Shown here: positions 11,553 through 23,910 of the stretch, one piece after another
Position numbering within the stretch: position 1 is the stretch's first letter
Layout: each line of letters opens with the position of its first letter
NCBI GenBank assembly: GCA_038496445.1
Contig: JALMLS010000502.1
Coordinates: forward strand, 1 to 64,000
Reading direction: 5' to 3'
Source: Trichosphaerium sp. ATCC 40318
Taxonomy: Eukaryota > Discosea > Flabellinia > Trichosidae
DNA: 64,000 nucleotides
Position numbers and translations under genes: made by a program
Notes under the pieces: generated by a model
What the model was told of the DNA's origin: nothing
Database searches by the model: none
Seen by the model: the letters and a program-made list of their open reading frames with translations, nothing else

Positions 11553-12018
11553 TTGTGTTTGTAGTTTTGTAAGCTTCGTCAAGCCTGACTTAATACGAAA
11601 CGCCAATTAACTCGGAGACGCATTCGCTGGAGTTTGTCGACATTAGAGAAGGCTCGAATTCTTCCAGTTTTTTTCGGCTCGTGCTTCCTGAAATGCACAC
11701 AAATAGTGACACTTGAACTTCCTACGCATGTTAAAGCCTTACAAAGGAGGAAACGCTTGTAAGTTAAAGTCACAATTGTGAAAATTTTAGAGTCCATACT
11801 AGGACTACTCTCAGACGATATAGGCGACAGACAACTATGTTCTTTGGTGCCGCTACATCAGTACACGTTAGGAACTAAGCACTATTTATTTTAAACTCCG
11901 ATTTATGTAACGTTGACGCTAGAGATATTAGTGTGCGGATTCATTTAGTACGCTAGATAAAAGACGAAGTTCTCTTCGAGAAAAATTTTTCCTTTGGGAT
12001 TTTTTTTATTTTACAATA
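11553..12018. other. Intergenic, no gene seen
   Basis: AT-rich spacer between the 3' end of NOP14 and the HNH-like gene. It may hold a 5' exon of the HNH-like gene near 11600-11797 but nothing firm. Confidence 0.4.
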
Positions 12019-15000
12019 TTACGACATATTAAGTCTGCTAATCTTACGTTTCTTGGTGTTGTACCATTGTTTCATATTAGCATTAGACTGTGCAATAAAC
12101 TCGCTTCCACGTTTCCTTGATTGCTTTTGTTTCTCTACATACTGAGCATGTTCTGTGTGTGTAAGTCTTCCCAATATCTTGGACTCTCCAACTAGCGCTC
12201 TCGCTGTACTCTAAGTACAAAAGTTAGTCCTCACATAATATCCACAAATAATACTCAATTATAATTATTCGGTTTGGTAACAATTCACGGTAAGGGTTGC
12301 AGTAAAAAAAACAACCAACAAACAAAAGTTCGCAAACAAAGAGAAAAAAGAGAAAAAAAAATTGTTGTTTTGCTATTTACCCTCTTGTAGTTTCTAAGGC
12401 GTTTATCTAACTTCTTTGTCATCCTTTGTGGACCAACTTCAAATGGGTTCTTTTTACCAAGCATATTCCTTTGTGTACATGGTTAGACAGTTGCAAACAA
12501 ACAAAAAAAAAATGTAAATAAGAACAAATATTTGTTGTTTCAAAGCCGGCTAAGTTCAGTTGTAAACAACGTGTACCTTGGAGCAAGGCGAGGATTAAGT
12601 AGGCCAGCAATACGTGTCTCGTCTCTATGTACTTTTTTATGGAGTTGAAGAGGCTTGAGTTGTTTCTGTAATGCACCAACAACTCGAGACAAGTCTGCTT
12701 TTATGTTTTCAACACTTTCCTAAAAAAGAAGTAGGTAAGCTTCTTTCACGTGCAATTTTTTCTGGTTTTTTAGTAACAATTATTTACAAAAACTATTACT
12801 ATCATGTAACAACGTGATAGGTAACAAGTTATCGCAGCAAGGAAGGACCAAGCGATAAAACATGCAAAACAAAAAAATAAAATGGAAAAAAAAACGGAAG
12901 GCAGCCCCCGTACCTGTGCTATAAGTGGTAGACCAGCACAATTGATATTTTGTACAAGGTTATGAGTAAGTGACAATAACGTATAACTTCCTGTTTTTCC
13001 ATTGTAAAGAGCAATATATTTGGATAATGACGATAAAGCTGTCGTTAATATTTGTACACTAACAAAAAATATCAGAAAAACAAACATCTTTGTATCGTCT
13101 TTGCTTTAGCTCCGTACCGTAAAGTATCATCCATATTTACTGCCTTGGATGTGTTAAGCAGTAGTGCTGATATAGGCGGTATTGTTCTGAGCTTCTTGGC
13201 GCACTTCTTCTTGCTCTTGAACTTAAAGAATTTATCTGGTATTTTCATTGGTAGCATATCGCTTAGCATCTTTTGACGTTTTTCAACAGGCACGAAACAT
13301 TGAAGAATAGATAATAGGAATATCCATGGTTCTGTTGCAAACCGTACAGCAGGTTGAAGATACTAGGATAATAATTAGAAAGATGTTTGATTCAAAAAAA
13401 TCCAAAAGATTGGTACCAAATAAAAGATTGAACATAAGAACATCTTCATAAGAATATCTTGTGCTGTACGGACAGGATAGAAATAAATAGCTTGAGAAAG
13501 AAGTATCATTGCAGGTGTCATTATAGGATGCTTCCTACAGGTGTGTTAAAAACACACATCGTCTTGTTCATTCAAAAAAAAAAGAAGCAAAAAAAAAAGT
13601 TTAGGCTACTACATCAAAGTCAAGAAGAATAAAACGTGTCAAAGTATTTTAAGGTATTTTAACACATATGAAACCATAGTGTGAGAAAATATCAATTTGA
13701 CACGTGATCCATTAACTGAGATTTTCACATATCTCGACAAAAAAGATTCAAAAAAAAAAAGACTTACTTGTCTGAAGCAGGGAATATAGTAATGTAAGCT
13801 CTAAACATTGAAATATGCTTGAAAGTCCAATGGACGTTAGGTGATTCTAACTCTTTTCTCATATCAAGCAATTGCTTCTTAATTACATAAGCAGCTGTAG
13901 TGACATTTGAAGTGCTCATTTCATAAAGAGGATCAAGTAACATTGATAATCCAGGCAAATAAATCTCTTCTTCATTTGCAGCAACTGCACCAAAGTGCTC
14001 CCATAAGTACCCCAAAAAGTTCTTTGGAAAGGTATTAGGTATCATACACGATAGTATCAAATAAAATGTCTAACGTACTGTCATTTCTGCGGCGTGTTCT
14101 ACAGCTAAAGAACGATGGTTGCAAACTCTAATTCTTCTAATTGTTTCAATCTGTTGTTTCAAGCTCTGTCCTTCCAAAAGCTCTGCAAGGTCTTCATAGG
14201 ACTTTGGAACATCTAATGTATATGCTACACTACCATCTTTTTGTTTTGGCTTACGCTTAGCAGCAAGGCGTAGCTTGTTAAGTTCCTACAAGAAAAAATC
14301 AGAATTTTCTTTGCTTATGTTTGAAAATCTCTTTGCCTCTTCGAGTTCCTCGTCATCCAATTGTGCATCATCGTCACTTGGTACATCGCTAGATGCTTCA
14401 TCCGCACTGTAAACTAAATCATCACCACCTGGCAAGTTGTAATCGTCCTTGTCTTGTTCTTCTTTGGGTTTGTCGGATAACTGACGTGCAAGCCTTTTTC
14501 GTTCTAATGCTTCAAGTTTCTTCAATTCACGCTGAGCAATTTTCTCGTCACTCAGCATAGGATGATCTGAACCAACACGCTTCTCGAACAATAGTTTACT
14601 ATAAGTCTCGGCATAGTCTAACTGCACAAGGCGTTAATTAAAATCATTGTAAGTTTTTTTTTTTCGGTTACCTCTTTTTCATTCAGTTCGCTCTTGGATG
14701 TGTCTCTAGGTTCTAATAATCCGCGTACAGCTTGCATTTGTAAGTTTACGTCATCTTTAATCTCTTCCAAGTGTTGTTTGACAAGTCCTTTCATCATCTT
14801 GTATCACGTGTTAAAGAAAAAAAAAACCTTTTTGATGTTGTACCTTTGTTTCGCGATCTCTTCGCACAATCGATCGTATCCTCTCTCCTGAGCTCATATC
14901 CTTCCATGCTTTTTCTTTAGGCATCTCCCTTATATATTCGCTCTTTTCTCTATTTTCTTTCAAAAAGGCTTGGACATCTTCTTCCTGAACATCTAGTGCA

Positions 15001-15703
15001 AAAACCGTAAATTAAAAAAATTACTCAGACAACAAACAGTACCTTCACCGCTGTCATAGTCATCAGCCATATCATCAAAATCACCACCAGTATGAGCAGC
15101 TTTAAGCTTTTCTTCAATATAACGAGCGTCGTCATCATCCAAGTTGAATACCTTAAAGAAAGAGTGAGAAAGGAAAGACAAATACAGTTGAAAAAAAAAA
15201 AAAAGAACTCTTGTTTTTGGATTTTTTGTGCGCTTGTAGTAGTTACCTTTTTGTTGTACTTTAGTTTTCTGAGTGCTACATCTTGTACTGATAGTGTTGA
15301 TTCGTCTGGACGCATATTTTCAGTTTCATCTCTCAGATCGCGATATTCTGTTTGTCTGTTACGGTCACCATGGTATTTGGCGATTGTTTCATTTGTCTAA
15401 GGGTTGGAATGTCAAATTAAGAATACAAGGTGAAAACGTTATAAATAACGCTTTTTATGCGTCTGAAGACAGATTTGTGGCGTTACGTACATTGCCAAGG
15501 GCTGTGTCAGAAGCATTCACTTTATGCACATAACCACCCATGTACTGTTTGTGGGATGCGACAATACGTTGTTGGAACGGGTTTGAGCGTTTTTTATGTT
15601 TATTTCTCCTGTTTTTCTTTTCAATCGTTCGTAGTTGTTTCGTAACCTTCCTAGACTTTACTCCTTCAAAGGCATTTAAATCTCTAGGCACACGATCGCT
15701 CAT
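12019..15703 (-). CDS. NOP14: NOP14, nucleolar SSU processome protein
   Basis: The start is ATG 15703 (MSDRVPRDLNAFEGVKSRK), the stop at 12019. The N-terminal part is basic, then acidic exons follow (VFNLDDDDARYIEEKL, GGDDLVYSADEASSD), as in NOP14. Diagnostic segments are AYTLDVPKSYEDLAELLEG and RRIRVCNHRSLAVEH, matching the conserved PYTF-PxSYEEL and IRKCNHPSLA blocks, and a helical repeat region with HISMFRAYITIFP. The C-terminus is strongly basic (KQSRKRGSEFIAQSNANMK). NOP14 acts in the nucleolus in 18S rRNA maturation and 40S assembly with Noc4 and Emg1. The gene has about ten short introns. It is divergent from INTS2, with 137 bp between the two ATGs. Confidence 0.85.
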
Positions 15704-15840
15704 ATTGAATTATTGAATTGCCAATATTATTGTACTCCTAATAGCCACCAAATAGAACGTTGTAAAGAATGTGAGAACGACCACCGGTTTAAGTGATGGT
15801 ACTTTAAGTTGGCTCCATTTTGTATTGCAATGTGACAGCA
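15704..15840. promoter_or_regulatory. Shared start region of NOP14 and INTS2
   Basis: The 137 bp between the two divergent ATGs must hold both promoters and both 5' untranslated regions. No clear TATA box is seen; an ATTGAATTATTGAATT direct repeat sits on the NOP14 side. Shared control is inference from the geometry only. Confidence 0.4.
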
Positions 15841-18800
15841 ATGGACGTGGAGCACCAAGACCTATCCAAAGCGACTATATATGGTAAATGCGTTGTGTTG
15901 GGACCAATTAAGAAAATTTAACGTCGTTTAGAGGCTATCCTTTCAAGAAGCTTCGAAGAGTTGGCCAAACTAAAGCAAGAGCGCCATAGAAAACAAGAAA
16001 ATGATCCTTTTGCAGCTTTTTTACCGTACTTTCTACTACAAGCCAATGAATACCCAATACTTAATACAATCACATACAGGTACGGTTTTTTAGTGTATGG
16101 GGTTATTCCCGCATTTTATAGTTGAGAGAAAGCTAACAAACGCAATAGATACCCAGAGGTTAGTCTAGTTCTGATTATAAGGCGTCAAACAAAAGTTTAT
16201 ATCAAACACTAACAAAGTGACATCTAGGCGAACGAAATAAGTGAATATACTGTACTACAACGCGCATCAGTAATACCTCACCTGGGAAGAAACATGGTGG
16301 CCCTAGAGAAGGTAGAACCGGCAACACACTTAAATCATTATGAGCTTGACTGTGCCACTTTTGAAGCAAGCGATGCTCTTCAAAGACTTGGGTGCGTATT
16401 GACTGTCAGAAGCTCTGGTATTCAATCGCTCACCCCTTGACAATTAGGTTAATCACACAGGAGTTGTGGATGCTAAGACACACCATTGGGTCTCCTAGAC
16501 ATTTCATTTCATGTCAACCACTATACATGTCATGTGTCAGTGCTGTCATTTCTGTTTTGTTTCATAGATTTCCAGAGTTACTTGATAGATTCAAGCTTGT
16601 AGACGCATTGCTTTCTATACCATCAATAGAACCTCTTCTAAGCCTTTTATTGAATGCACCACATCATCTTGCTGAGGTACTGTAAACGACTTTATCTCTA
16701 AGTCGGAGATTTTGTTCTTAAGCAATTTTTGGTGTTAACTTTTTTTTAGATTGTTACTCACATAGACGCTGCAATTCGCCTACGGCCGTTTCTAGAGACA
16801 CAGGCGAATAAAGCTTTGATGAGCTTTCTAAACGAGATGAATCAGGGTAATGTCGTACGAGGCATACTTGCAAATGCAATCTCAAAAGTATCCAGTGTAC
16901 ATAACAACGAAAGCCTCAATAATATCTTGGTGTTCAACGCATTGACATATGAAAAGCCCAAAGTACGCAATAATTTTGTATCGTCTCTCTTTTTATTTAT
17001 AGTCAGCAATACAAGAGACAGCGCACAAGAGCGGTTTTTAGTTATAGGTTTTTAACTATTTTTTTGTTAGATTTCTTGGGTTGCTTCTTGGTGTGATACA
17101 CCTCATATGGCAGAAAGAATGAGAGGTATAGAACGAAGTGTATTATCAAGGAAGCTCATGGAAGCTATACGTGATACTACCTACATCACGTGCGTAACAG
17201 TGTTGTCTCCACAATTTTTGTAAGTCACTTGCTGTTTTATTATACTTGTTGTAGTAGTAGCCTTCAGTACGCTCTTGATGTGGCAAAGGTATACTTGATG
17301 CTTATATTAACTACATGGACTGAATTGGATGAAACTGATATCAAAGCGTTAAGCCAAATAGCAAGCGCATTATCAAAATGTGATAAGAACACACTCAATC
17401 ATGGATGTAAATTACTGTTACTTTTGGTACTTGGACAGTATCGGCCTAATGATGGATCAGTACAAAAGAAAGAAGTGATGAAGTGGTGTTGGGAACATGG
17501 AGTACAAGGTGTTATACTTGCGCTTCATTACAAGGTTGATACAAAGCGTTGTATTAATAGACTAGTATCAGAGCTTCTACAATGCCCTCCTAAACTAAGT
17601 CCAAAGGTTTACGAGAATGTACAGACAAACATGACACTTCTTTTCCCGAGACCTGATAATGTTATTGATATCGCTCTTGGATTGGATCAAACGAAGCATG
17701 ATTGCGTTGCTGTTATTCATCACTTGATGGTCAAGGTACGGAGGTTTTTTTGTTGTAATTTTTTTTTAATCGTGTTTAAAGGGCATGCTCGCAAAGAAAG
17801 GAACGAAGACAACGTTGGTGGTGGCAGTAATAAATCGTCTTTATATGGCGAACAAGTTGAATCGTTTATTTTCAATGCTATTGTCAACACAGACCCAAAC
17901 GAGATGGCTTTCCTTTTACCACAACTTATTCATGAATATGCACAAAGAATTATTGATAAGACATTTCCTAAAATAAAACAAGATAAGGTCCTTCAAGTAT
18001 TCAAACAAGGATCAGATTGTGCTAAAATACTTATGTTATATCTTATACTACAAGCAACACATCCTTCAACAGACGAACATGCATACACTGAGCACTTTGT
18101 TTATGGTACGTTCCAAACAAATTCTTCTTTTTTTCTTCTTTTTATTGTGACGCCAACACCGTTACAACAAAAAAAAAGGTTGTTGTAGTGAACTTATATT
18201 TTGTTATAGAGGCATCTGGTCACTTGATTTATCCTTTGGTTAACGAGGCAAGACATATGGTAAAAGTGTTATATCCACCTCTTTTATCATTGGTTCTTGA
18301 TAGATACCCTCAAATTTTTACAGTGTCAACTTGGCTTGAACCACACTCTGTTAAGCCATTACAGATGACTGTTGTTAATGTTGATACATTACAGTCAAGC
18401 CTAGAAGATATACTATCAGAGAAAAATGAAATAGCTCCGATGGATGTTATTTCATTGCTTGACAAACTAGATGCTTTCAGCACAAAAAAAGTGGATGAAA
18501 TGTTCCGTATTTTCCCTCTTGTGTTGACGTTATATGTTTATCTTGTCGAAACTGCAAATCCTTTGGCAACTATAGCACGTCCTAAAATTCATACACAATG
18601 GCAGAGAATACGAGCAGAGTATAAAGAAGGTAGACACCATTTTAGTTCAATTTTATGTTTTGACTTTTTTTTTATCATTAAAAATTGGTTAACCAATTTT
18701 TTCAGGTGTATCTACGCTTGTCGCCAAGCAAGTCCTTGATATAGATAAAGTAGATGACCTTACACACTACCACTTGACACAGGATCCGTTAATAGCATTA

Positions 18801-19846
18801 CGTTGGAAACCACTAGTATGCAGAGACAAGCTACTCCTTGAGATGGCCTTGGACGTATGTATCCCTTTTTCTAGCTCTTTGTTTGAGTCAAGTACTGATA
18901 CTGATCAATTATAGTTACTTCGTGTGTTCTTGCCTGCCTCTAGAGCTAGCTTGATAAGATCTAAGACGTTGGAAGGTAATTGGAACACAATGCAGAGAGA
19001 ACTTGATACAATACTTCTTGCACAAGATTCTGCTGTTCTTCAGATTCTCCTTGAAGCTATGATATCAACTGCTGTTATGACGCTTGAGCCTGGAAGTAGA
19101 GAACAAGTCAGGTCAATGATATGTCAGTTGATACATAACATTATCGTTGACAACCCAGAGTATAGCAGGAAGCTTGTTCATTTAGTTCATTATCAGACTT
19201 ATCCATCTCAATTACTTCCTATTGTTGTAAAAGGCATACCTTCATTACGTACGTCAAAAAGAAGCTCAATTTTAGTAATACACTTGAGACTAGTCCTATC
19301 ACGTGCTTGTTTTTCAAGGAAAATAATTTGCTTCCAAAACTTTTGGTTTGTTTTTGTGGATATTTTTCGTTTTAACTTTGTTTTCTTATAGATATTTGTA
19401 TGGCATTCCTACCAGAGTTACTTCATGATATGCACCAAGAAAAACAAGTATTCGCTATAAAACTGGCAAGCTATATTATCCAAGAATATCCTGTTGATGG
19501 ATGGTACAAAACTACTTTCTTTTGTTGTGAAAGGAACAGAAAGGAAATGTCTAACTTTTTTTTTTGTTTAGCTTAAACCTTGGACGTAGTACAGTTGATG
19601 TTGTTTGCACAAGACCAAACTTACTTAATGATACCTTAGATGATATTAAACGTATCATCTCTGTTTTCCCTGAACTATTGGCACCAGCACTTAAAATACT
19701 ATGGAATCAAGGTACTTTTGTTTTACAATCATGAGTACAATTATCTGTCTGTTATTTGCGTGCATGTACAACGATCTAAATAATCTGCCCTAGATGAATC
19801 ACTTACTACTGATTTGGTTGGTTCTAGTGCATTTATTGATAGATAG
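15841..19846 (+). CDS. INTS2: Integrator complex subunit 2
   Basis: The start is ATG 15841 (MDVEHQDLSKATIY), spliced in frame to EAILSRSFEELAKL; the stop is at 19846 (SAFIDR). The protein is about 1000 residues of alpha-helical repeat. Segments that fit INTS2 are ALHYKVDTKRCINRLVSELL, YPQIFTVSTWLEPHSVKPL, LVHYQTYPSQLLPIVVKGI and MAFLPELLHDMHQEKQVFAI followed by KLASYI, which match the metazoan C-terminal block around HFQGYPCELLP and IPELL. Integrator cleaves snRNA 3' ends and attenuates transcription at RNA polymerase II genes; INTS2 is a scaffold of the core. The gene has around a dozen short introns, many with GTACGT-like donors. Finding it implies a full Integrator in this organism. Confidence 0.85.
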
Positions 19847-20206
19847 ATTATGTGCTCAGGGTGAGAATATGATATTGCAGATGGGAAAAGAAGTGTACAA
19901 TAAAACTATAACAAAAAAAAAAGAACAAGTTGATTTATTTATTGAGACCACAATGTACGAAAGATGCATCCGTTTATAGCGATCAGCGATAACATGTACA
20001 TGCAACACAAGGTAAACTGCTCTGCGTTCGCGACGTTAAAAGCCAAAGTGTACATAATAGCAGCTCAGACTTTCCGTTTGACAAACCATGGTTTTGAGCA
20101 TTAAATCCGTTCGCTGAAACTTAAGTCAGGAATGTCAATTTCGGTTTCCATTTTTCAAATTTCTCAGTCAGTTCAAACAGCTATCCCGAAAAAACACTCT
20201 CTAAAT
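19847..20206. other. Intergenic, no gene seen
   Basis: Spacer between INTS2 and the next plus-strand gene. An in-frame ATG at 20132 could extend the next gene upstream. Confidence 0.4.
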
Positions 20207-20890
20207 ATGGCAGCAACATCAACTTATACTCTCATGCTTGGTTCAGGCGATAAAGTGGACGTTGTACCAAACGAGGAGAATACGTTTATTTTAGACGCAA
20301 CAACCAAAGAAACTGGTATATGGCTACAAGACCTAATGCTTGTGCCTGGTTCCGTTGTGACAGTTAACATGGAATTTATAACGTACCCTCATAACGATGT
20401 CGGCCGCCACGGTGGCGTAGTACTAGGAGAACACGACGTACGCGTTACTTTAAACCACATTAGGCCAATTTTGCTATTATTATCGCCAAAACAGCGCCAA
20501 AACGCCTCACTGTACGCTTAACTAATAAAATAAATAGACTGGCAACAAAAACCGTTGGCCAAACTCAACGAACGAAGGAGTAAACATAGATTGGATCGAT
20601 AGGTCCAGCGATCACGGTTATAGAATGCCTGGAGGCGAAAGGTACTATTCTTAATACCCAAACACGACTTAGACCTTTGTTTTAACTTTTTTTTTTTTTT
20701 CAGTTTGTTTTCAAGTGCGAAGCATCCAGGAAAGTTATGGACATTTGTTGTACCAAAAGTAGGGTGTATGAGGTTTTACTCTGACTGGGAAGATGTTGGA
20801 CAAGTTACTATGAAGAGTAAGTGGGGTAAGATAGGCTTGTGGGCATACACTGGATGTGTATTGAAAGCTACTGTAAAAATATTAAAATAA
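20207..20890 (+). CDS. Unknown, probably beta-rich protein
   Basis: ATG 20207 (MAATSTYTLMLGSGDKVDVV) opens a frame that is also open to an upstream ATG at 20132. Exon 1 contains TFILDATTKETGIWLQDLML and a Gly/His-rich GRHGGVV. A second exon gives DWIDRSSDHGYRMPGGE, and after an intron with a T-rich tract the last exon gives FSSAKHPGKLWTFVVPKVG and TMKSKWGKIGLWAYTGCVL up to the stop at 20890. The alternation of hydrophobic residues suggests a beta-sandwich. I do not recognise the family and see no signal peptide. The junction between exons 1 and 2 is unsure, because the GTACGC donor gives a frame problem and a GTGGCG donor just upstream works better. Confidence 0.5.
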
Positions 20891-21068
20891 GCCTACAAAC
20901 AACATTATTTAGCTTTGTCCTTATCACACATAATCTCTACACTGAGTGGGTGTTAGTGGTAGACAAGCTTGATCATCAATAGTAAAATAAAACATCTCAA
21001 ATCAGTTATTATTTCGTGGTTACAAAGCACAAAATATTTTCTCACTTTTTTCTGTTTATCAATTTACT
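20891..21068. other. Short intergenic spacer
   Basis: Nothing recognisable; convergent 3' ends of the neighbours probably lie here. Confidence 0.4.
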
Positions 21069-21397
21069 TCATAAAATGTTACAAATCCTCTCTTGAGGCG
21101 TTAAATGTTGTACTCGGTTGAAAGTAGACACAGAACCAAGATTTGGAATACGCTACTGCAAGAAAAAAAAAGAAAACTATGAAAGTTTTATTAATTCTGT
21201 ACGACTCCCTTATTGTTAGCCAGCAAAACCCTATGTTTATATAATATACCTTTACCATTCTGCAAGCTACATCCCTTATTACCCAAGCCAATCTGTGAAA
21301 CCTACCTAATGATTACATCTACTGCACGTACCCATGGAGCAAATTTCAAAGGCCGTTCAGAACGCAAAAAAAGAGCTGATTGTGGTCGACTTTTTTT
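21069..21397 (-). CDS. Candidate small unknown gene, 3' part
   Basis: Three minus-strand exons join in one frame: 21306-21397 (RSERPLKFAPWVRAVDVII), 21250-21274 (DVACRMVK) after a 31-nt intron, and a last exon ending at 21069 (RIPNLGSVSTFNRV, then QHLTPQERICNIL). Splice signals are standard GT-AG and the composition is protein-like. An upstream exon near 21420-21470 can be joined, but no start codon was found. I do not recognise the family. The opposite strand is also open in part of this stretch, so the strand is not certain. Confidence 0.35.
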
Positions 21398-21600
21398 CTA
21401 CGAAAATGTTCAAGTTTTCTTTACGCTAAAGAATGTCGATGGTCGACAATAATTATATTTTTTGTATTTACATTTACTTCTCCGTTATATGTTGTACCTT
21501 ATTAAACAGACAATGTTCGAAACTAAGCATTCGGAACAAATTCATTGAACAGAAGTGTTAAGGCCATCTGCACATTTGTTAACACCCAACACCAACAACA
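21398..21600. other. Spacer between divergent candidate genes
   Basis: AT-rich; may include a 5' exon of the minus-strand candidate and the promoter of the gene starting at 21601. Confidence 0.3.
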
Positions 21601-22457
21601 ATGGAGCGCAACAGCAAAGCAAAGAAGTCAACAATATTTGTAACATTTTTACAAATGGCACAGAAATATATACGCCACGCGTCCAAATGCCAAGTAAGTA
21701 CATAGTTTTTCTTTATTTTTCTACTAGAATTTACGAATCTACTAGGTTCAATTCAACAGTGGAAGAAGACAAAAAGGTTGGTTTGTATACATTGACCAAA
21801 TAGATTTCGAACGACTATGGACTTGTGGTAAAAATACAGAGTCAATAAGTAAGAACCTTCTAAAGTTCTGTATTAGATCAACAATTCCAGTACGTATATC
21901 AAAAACAGTGAACCACGTGAAAATCAACTCATCTTTTTTTTTTAAGGGACATCGGCTTAAATTCAACACAATACTCATAGAGGGTACATTGCTCTATGAG
22001 TTCACAATATTTCATTTGAGAGCACCTGAAATGAGTTGTCACTTTGTCCCTCATTGTTACAACCGAATAAAACAAGACCCTGAACGTAGTACTGGTACAC
22101 TTAATTTCAATGTGTTGTATTTTTAGAGCAAAAAAAATTATTGTATACTTACTACGCACTGCAGGCTTTGAAAAAGTCTGTGCAGACAATGAAAACCCAT
22201 TACCAGAAATGGTTATTCCTGACAGCCCGTCATCCTTTGATTCTTTTATACCCACAAGTCACGACAACGCAATGGATATAGACTTTGTAGACCCACATTC
22301 GCCTGCCACAGAAGAGTTTCAATTTGACGAAAATCCAGTCACTCGACAACAAGGAATGTGTAAGTACTGTGGCATGTGCTTGGATATGGTTGAGCGTCTC
22401 AATGCAGTTCTAGCAGAAAACCAAAGGTTGAGAGGAATTATTGCCGGATGTCTTTAG
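21601..22457 (+). CDS. Unknown protein with C-terminal CxxC motif and coiled coil
   Basis: ATG 21601 (MERNSKAKKSTIFVTFLQMA) joins through a GTAAGT intron to VQFNSGRRQKGWFVYIDQID and FERLWTCG, then GHRLKFNTILIEGTLLYEF, HLRAPEMSCHFVPHC, and a last exon with an acidic stretch (PEMVIPDSPSSFDSFIP) and a Cys motif (MCKYCGMC) followed by a short coiled coil (VERLNAVLAENQRLRGII). The stop is at 22457; about 230 residues. The layout of a folded core, acidic linker and short coiled coil would suit a transcription factor or adaptor, but I do not recognise the core. Frames agree across four exons, so the gene is probably real. Confidence 0.55.
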
Positions 22458-23253
22458 ACTGTAAAGTGTATAATAAAACTCAACAATAGTTTACTTGTTA
22501 ATGTAAAATGAGTTGCATACGTAGCCGCGCTGTTTCTTGCTTCATGCCAAAGAAGCGAAAAACTCAAACAAAGTTGTTTCTTTCCTATTTTTCTGGCATA
22601 TCGAGTATAGCTAATCTCTGTGCCGTATCCAAGTATAGTGCTGTATTAAACAGCATCTGTTAAATCGGTATAGCCATCTAAAGTACAAACAAGTAAAAAA
22701 ACAATGAACGCCGAACCTTCAAGGTTCGTTGAATGAACCAAAAAAATAAATAGTACCCTCTGAATCCTTTCCCTATGTACCTAACATATTGTGAGCTACA
22801 CCTACTGCCCTGTAATCTGCTTCTCATCATCTCAACACATATCAATCACTCGGTTAACCAGTGAAAACTGCCCAAGTTGGCATGTGCTAAGATGATGAAT
22901 AACAGACCACAATCGTATAATGGGTAGTGTAATAATCCATAATTGCCCATCCATCCTGACATTTCCACACTTAGGACTGTATGATTTGTGTATAAACTAA
23001 CATCTCGATTAGTATTTCTACGCCTCCTTGTTGGAAGCGTTAAAATGCTAGAAGAGATATTATACCGTCATACACATGTGGCTAGAGAACTTTTTGCTAA
23101 GTAGTTGATAAGTATAGCCTGCATGTATAATACGTTTAGAACACATTGAGCAAACTTAGAGTGTACAAAATTGCATAACTGCGAAATTAATTCAAGAACT
23201 TGTTGATTTTTGCGTTAAAAGTGTAAAACGTACTTTTCGTGAACTACCACTTT
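22458..23253. other. Intergenic, no gene seen
   Basis: About 800 bp without protein-like frames or RNA signatures that I can recognise. Base composition is similar to other spacers. Confidence 0.45.
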
Positions 23254-23781
23254 TTACCTTAGACTATAGTAAAATAGGTTGTAGTTTAATATACATATTT
23301 GAGTGCTGTGGATACGACTAATTGGAATAAACGAGGTAAGTTCTTTTATTTTCTTTGTACGCATAGAATCTGTCCTAAAGTTTGGTGTAATCTTACCAAA
23401 AACGTTTTTAAAAGCCAGCAAGGCCTCTTTGGTAGCACCCTTTCTAGATATAGGGAAATGTATTTCCGTTGCCTTAGAAACAGGCGGTTGCGGTCTGCCA
23501 TATTTTTTGAAATCTGTAGTTGAACCCAGAGTTTCGTGACCAATGTAAGATACTGTGTGTATAGTAAGACACCATCAAAGTGACGGCTTTCAGAAAACCA
23601 TTCGAAAAAATTCCAAAACACGTTTTGGTTTTTTACGATTTACAGCCATGTGATAGTTTTTGGTTACTAGTACATTTGTAGTACGTTTAACAGCACTTTC
23701 TACTTGTAGCCGTCTAGGAACATTTGTGAACCACAACGAATAGTTTTCAAGCAAAAGTTCTCTAGTTGTTGCCCACATCAT
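23254..23781 (-). CDS. Unknown small basic protein
   Basis: ATG 23781 (MMWATTRELLLENYSLWF) starts exon 1, which continues VPRRLQVESAVKRTTNV and MAVNRKKPK. After an intron the second exon reads YIGHETLGSTTDFKKYG, RPQPPVSKATEIHFPISRKG and ATKEALLAFKNVFGKI, then a basic tail. The N-terminus is rich in Arg, Thr and hydrophobic residues, and the whole is basic, which would suit a mitochondrial or ribosome-associated protein, but I do not recognise the family. The 3' end after about 23335 is uncertain. The opposite strand is partly open as well. Confidence 0.45.
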
Positions 23782-23910
23782 TTCCGAATATTAGGAAACC
23801 TCTATTGGATATAAAATTCTAGATTGCCTCATAAACAACAAGTGTAAGGCTTTCAGAAAAGGCATAATGAGTACATGTAAGTCAATAAGTTGTAGATTTT
23901 TGTTTATTAG